Shown in pieces: positions 61,796-64,000 of a stretch of DNA of 64,000 nucleotides. The notes beneath the pieces are model-generated. The model made no database searches and was not told where the DNA came from. It saw only the letters and a program-made list of their open reading frames with translations. Position 1 is the first letter of the stretch, and every line of letters starts with the position of its first letter. The position numbers and the translations under genes were made by a program. This DNA comes from Polyodon spathula (lineage: Eukaryota > Chordata > Actinopteri > Acipenseriformes > Polyodontidae), in assembly GCF_017654505.1 (NCBI RefSeq), contig NC_054565.1, positions 5,164,881 through 5,228,880 on the forward strand. Direction: 5' to 3'.

Positions 61796-64000
61796 TTACA
61801 TTTCGAGACCTGCTGGTCTGAGTGTGATGAATGTGTCATGGGGGTATGTGGAGTCAGTCTATCCGTCCAATCATCTGTGTGCTAGACCTACAGTACACTT
61901 TAACATGTATTTAGAAAACCTCCTGTCTCATGTTATTAATCTTGCAAAGAAGCTTTTCAACAATCTGGGATAGTGCTTTTAGCAATCTTTATACAAGATT
62001 ACAACACAAATACCTGGGCTGTTTTTATCTTTTGCCACAAGCATCATATAAAAAAACACATCCAAAAAATAGACACGGTTCAGACCAATACCAGAACATT
62101 TTAATGAAATGTCTAAAACTTGCAAAAGTGAACCCTCACAAATTTCTATTTGCTTTCAGCGTTCTCCAGAAATATTATTTCCATCAATTGCATATCTCTC
62201 ATAATTATTAAGATTTGCTTTATTAGAAACCTCCTTAGAAACAAGCACAAAAATGAAAATGATATTACTGCCTAAAAAAAAGCCATTTGAGATATATTAC
62301 TGTGTGATCAAATATTTTGACCGAAACAAAATTCTACTTCAAAAGACTGAACTACAGAACCACTCTCTGGAGGACTATAAAATGAGGCAGACCACTGAAA
62401 CAATGAAAAGTAATGTTCACCGTGTAACGCTGATATACTTCCTCGCCTCACTTCCCCTCCACCACCCTTAAGAATTGTTTACAATAGTTAGCAAGCATGG
62501 CAAATAAACCCCATACAGTATCATCCAGAACATAGGAGAGGTGCGAAATAAAATGTAAGGAAAATGTCACACAAAGTACAAAGAATGGACTATATGTAAT
62601 ATATCTGTGTTCAGTATAACTGATTTGCCATTGCATTACAAACCTGTCTCAGTAATATCAAACCTGCAGATACTATGTCTTCGACTGACAAGAATTCTAC
62701 CAATTCTGCTTCATCTCACCTGCTCCCTGCCCTAAGAAAGCTCAGACTTACTACAGCATGCCTCTCATCATCATCGTCTGCAACTAGAACAAGAAGGAGC
62801 TTTAACATTATGAGTACATGCTGTCTGGGATAGCAATTAAATAGCACAATCTGCCATGCCTTGCTTGGGAACAGCCTATGCACACAAAGTGCATGGTAAT
62901 TAGGGCAGGTGATTGCAGCTTTTACACACTAAAGATATTTGCATACCCCTCTGTATGTTTATAGCCATATGGATGATAATTTGGTGTGTAAAGGCTTTCT
63001 ACAATTATGAAATCGCTTGATAATATAAAAAGGCAAGACAAAACTTGATCCAGAAATGTGTAGGGGCCTGGTTTATTCCAGATCTTTATGGTTAGAGCAG
63101 TAAACAGACGCTTACTGTTGTCATGTTGTTGTGTTTTGTGCTATGTGAAGACAAGACAAGACACACACCCTGGCAACCACATGCAGTAACTGGTCTGCAT
63201 CAGTAAACCACTAGTATCTGTGCATCATCTCCCACATTGAACAGCCTTCGTCTTTTTCTTCTTTCAAGAGAGTTGAAGGACTGGAGTGAACACTTGATAG
63301 ATAAACCTATACTTGCTATTTGAATGGTGCTAATTTGTCTTTGAGAATCGCAGCCTTCACACTTGCTCTGTACCTCAGAATGGTTGAAGAAGCTCAATGT
63401 TTTCTTTCTGTACAAATTAGTTTTCCATCTCTGGGAAACTGCTTACATGGTAATGGGCCCAACACTGTTTCCTGTACTGTGTATTGAACATGACTGGGAA
63501 AAGTCCCATGCGTTGCTATGAAACTTGACCTGACCTCCCAGGAGTATGAGGCATGCACAAGGTTTCAGATGTTTCCTTCACAATTAGTCACCATGGTATC
63601 ATGCATTTATTGCTTTTAGTGCTTGTGACAGAGTTACTTTGTGAGAATGTGTGGGCAACAGCAAGTGCTTGTTGATAAACTGGCTGTTGATCACACGTAT
63701 GATAAAACCCATGCCAAATGTGGTTGAGGGGTAAATTAGGTCACTGATAGCCAGTTGACCCCTCGGCCCCAATGTAAAAGACTTGCAGCTTTGGCTGAAT
63801 GGGGTTGGTTGTCCAGAGGAAGAAAGAGACAAGTAAACACAGATACTGACAGTAAGTAATTGCTGGCTATCAACACAAATGCTTGTTTGATTTAGTGTTC
63901 CCTTTGTTTTGTGTTTTTGTTCCAATATTTTATTTAAAAAGGAAACAAGTGCAATGATGTCAGCACAGAGTCCACCTGCCACAGTGCTCTGTATATAACA

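Larger units (their letters stand above)
59292..64000. other. Distal stretch without a recognisable gene
   Basis: No supported gene. It contains the gene 3 3' flank, a tRNA-SINE (59.5-59.64 kb), a short 62-bp direct duplication (59813-59873 and 59880-59934, with GTTAGTAAACATGATAAAC), a (TA)n tract (59.95-59.996 kb), a SINE-head relic (61.4 kb) and an imperfect inverted-end repeat (61.6-61.8 kb). The last bases include TATATAACA, which could be a TATA box of something beyond the window, but no more can be said. Confidence 0.55.

Noticed and set aside
63599..63982. 127-codon minus-strand ORF at the right end
   Set aside because: No recognisable domain, no start context or splice partners, and repeat-like surroundings.
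37884..64000. Array proteins as Ly6/uPAR family members
   Set aside because: The signal exon is reminiscent, but the cores lack the cysteine pattern of the three-finger fold; gene 3 has no core cysteines.

Overview
The window reads as vertebrate nuclear DNA, most likely from a ray-finned fish. The reasons are split genes with GT-AG introns, about 35-40% GC by eye, abundant (TA)n, (ATT)n and (TTC)n microsatellites, an L2-type LINE 3' tail, tRNA-derived SINE heads, a Tc1/mariner MITE, a piggyBac relic and a Penelope-type fragment. The repeat style suggests a non-teleost ray-finned fish (sturgeon, paddlefish, gar or bowfin), but that is only an impression.

Layout. (1) Positions 1-5,000, minus strand: MED30, a Mediator head-module subunit, complete in four coding exons (186 aa) plus a probable non-coding leader exon. 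A 51-bp minisatellite built from the last codons of MED30 lies directly behind its stop codon. (2) Positions 6,582-15,366, minus strand: a TIPARP/PARP7-like mono-ADP-ribosyltransferase (CCCH zinc finger, WWE, PARP catalytic domain). Six coding exons join in frame to 504 aa. Two interferon-response-like elements lie upstream at 17.4-17.8 kb. Its introns hold several minisatellites, one with a telomere-like core. (3) Positions 17.8-34.7 kb: no gene found, only mobile-element relics and microsatellites. (4) Positions 34.7-59.3 kb, plus strand: a tandem array of three related two-exon genes. Exon 1 is always 57 bp and encodes a 19-residue signal peptide behind a conserved TATA promoter. Exon 2 encodes a Thr-rich, mucin-like, repeat-built core and ends in a GPI-anchor-type hydrophobic tail with a shared AA(S/P)PAM...LLH motif. 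Copies 2 (100 aa) and 3 (132 aa) are intact. Copy 1 has expanded a 21-bp repeat, duplicated its GPI-signal segment out of frame and gained stops, so it looks broken or misassembled. The layout resembles CD24/CD52-type surface mucins, but I recognise no named family. (5) Positions 59.3-64 kb: repeats only.

The three-gene array is the most likely undescribed system here. Signal exon, promoter and anchor are conserved, while each copy built its exposed core from a different in-frame tandem unit (7, 9 and 22 codons). MED30 and the PARP gene are ordinary cellular genes. Nothing in the sequence ties them functionally to the mucin-like array.
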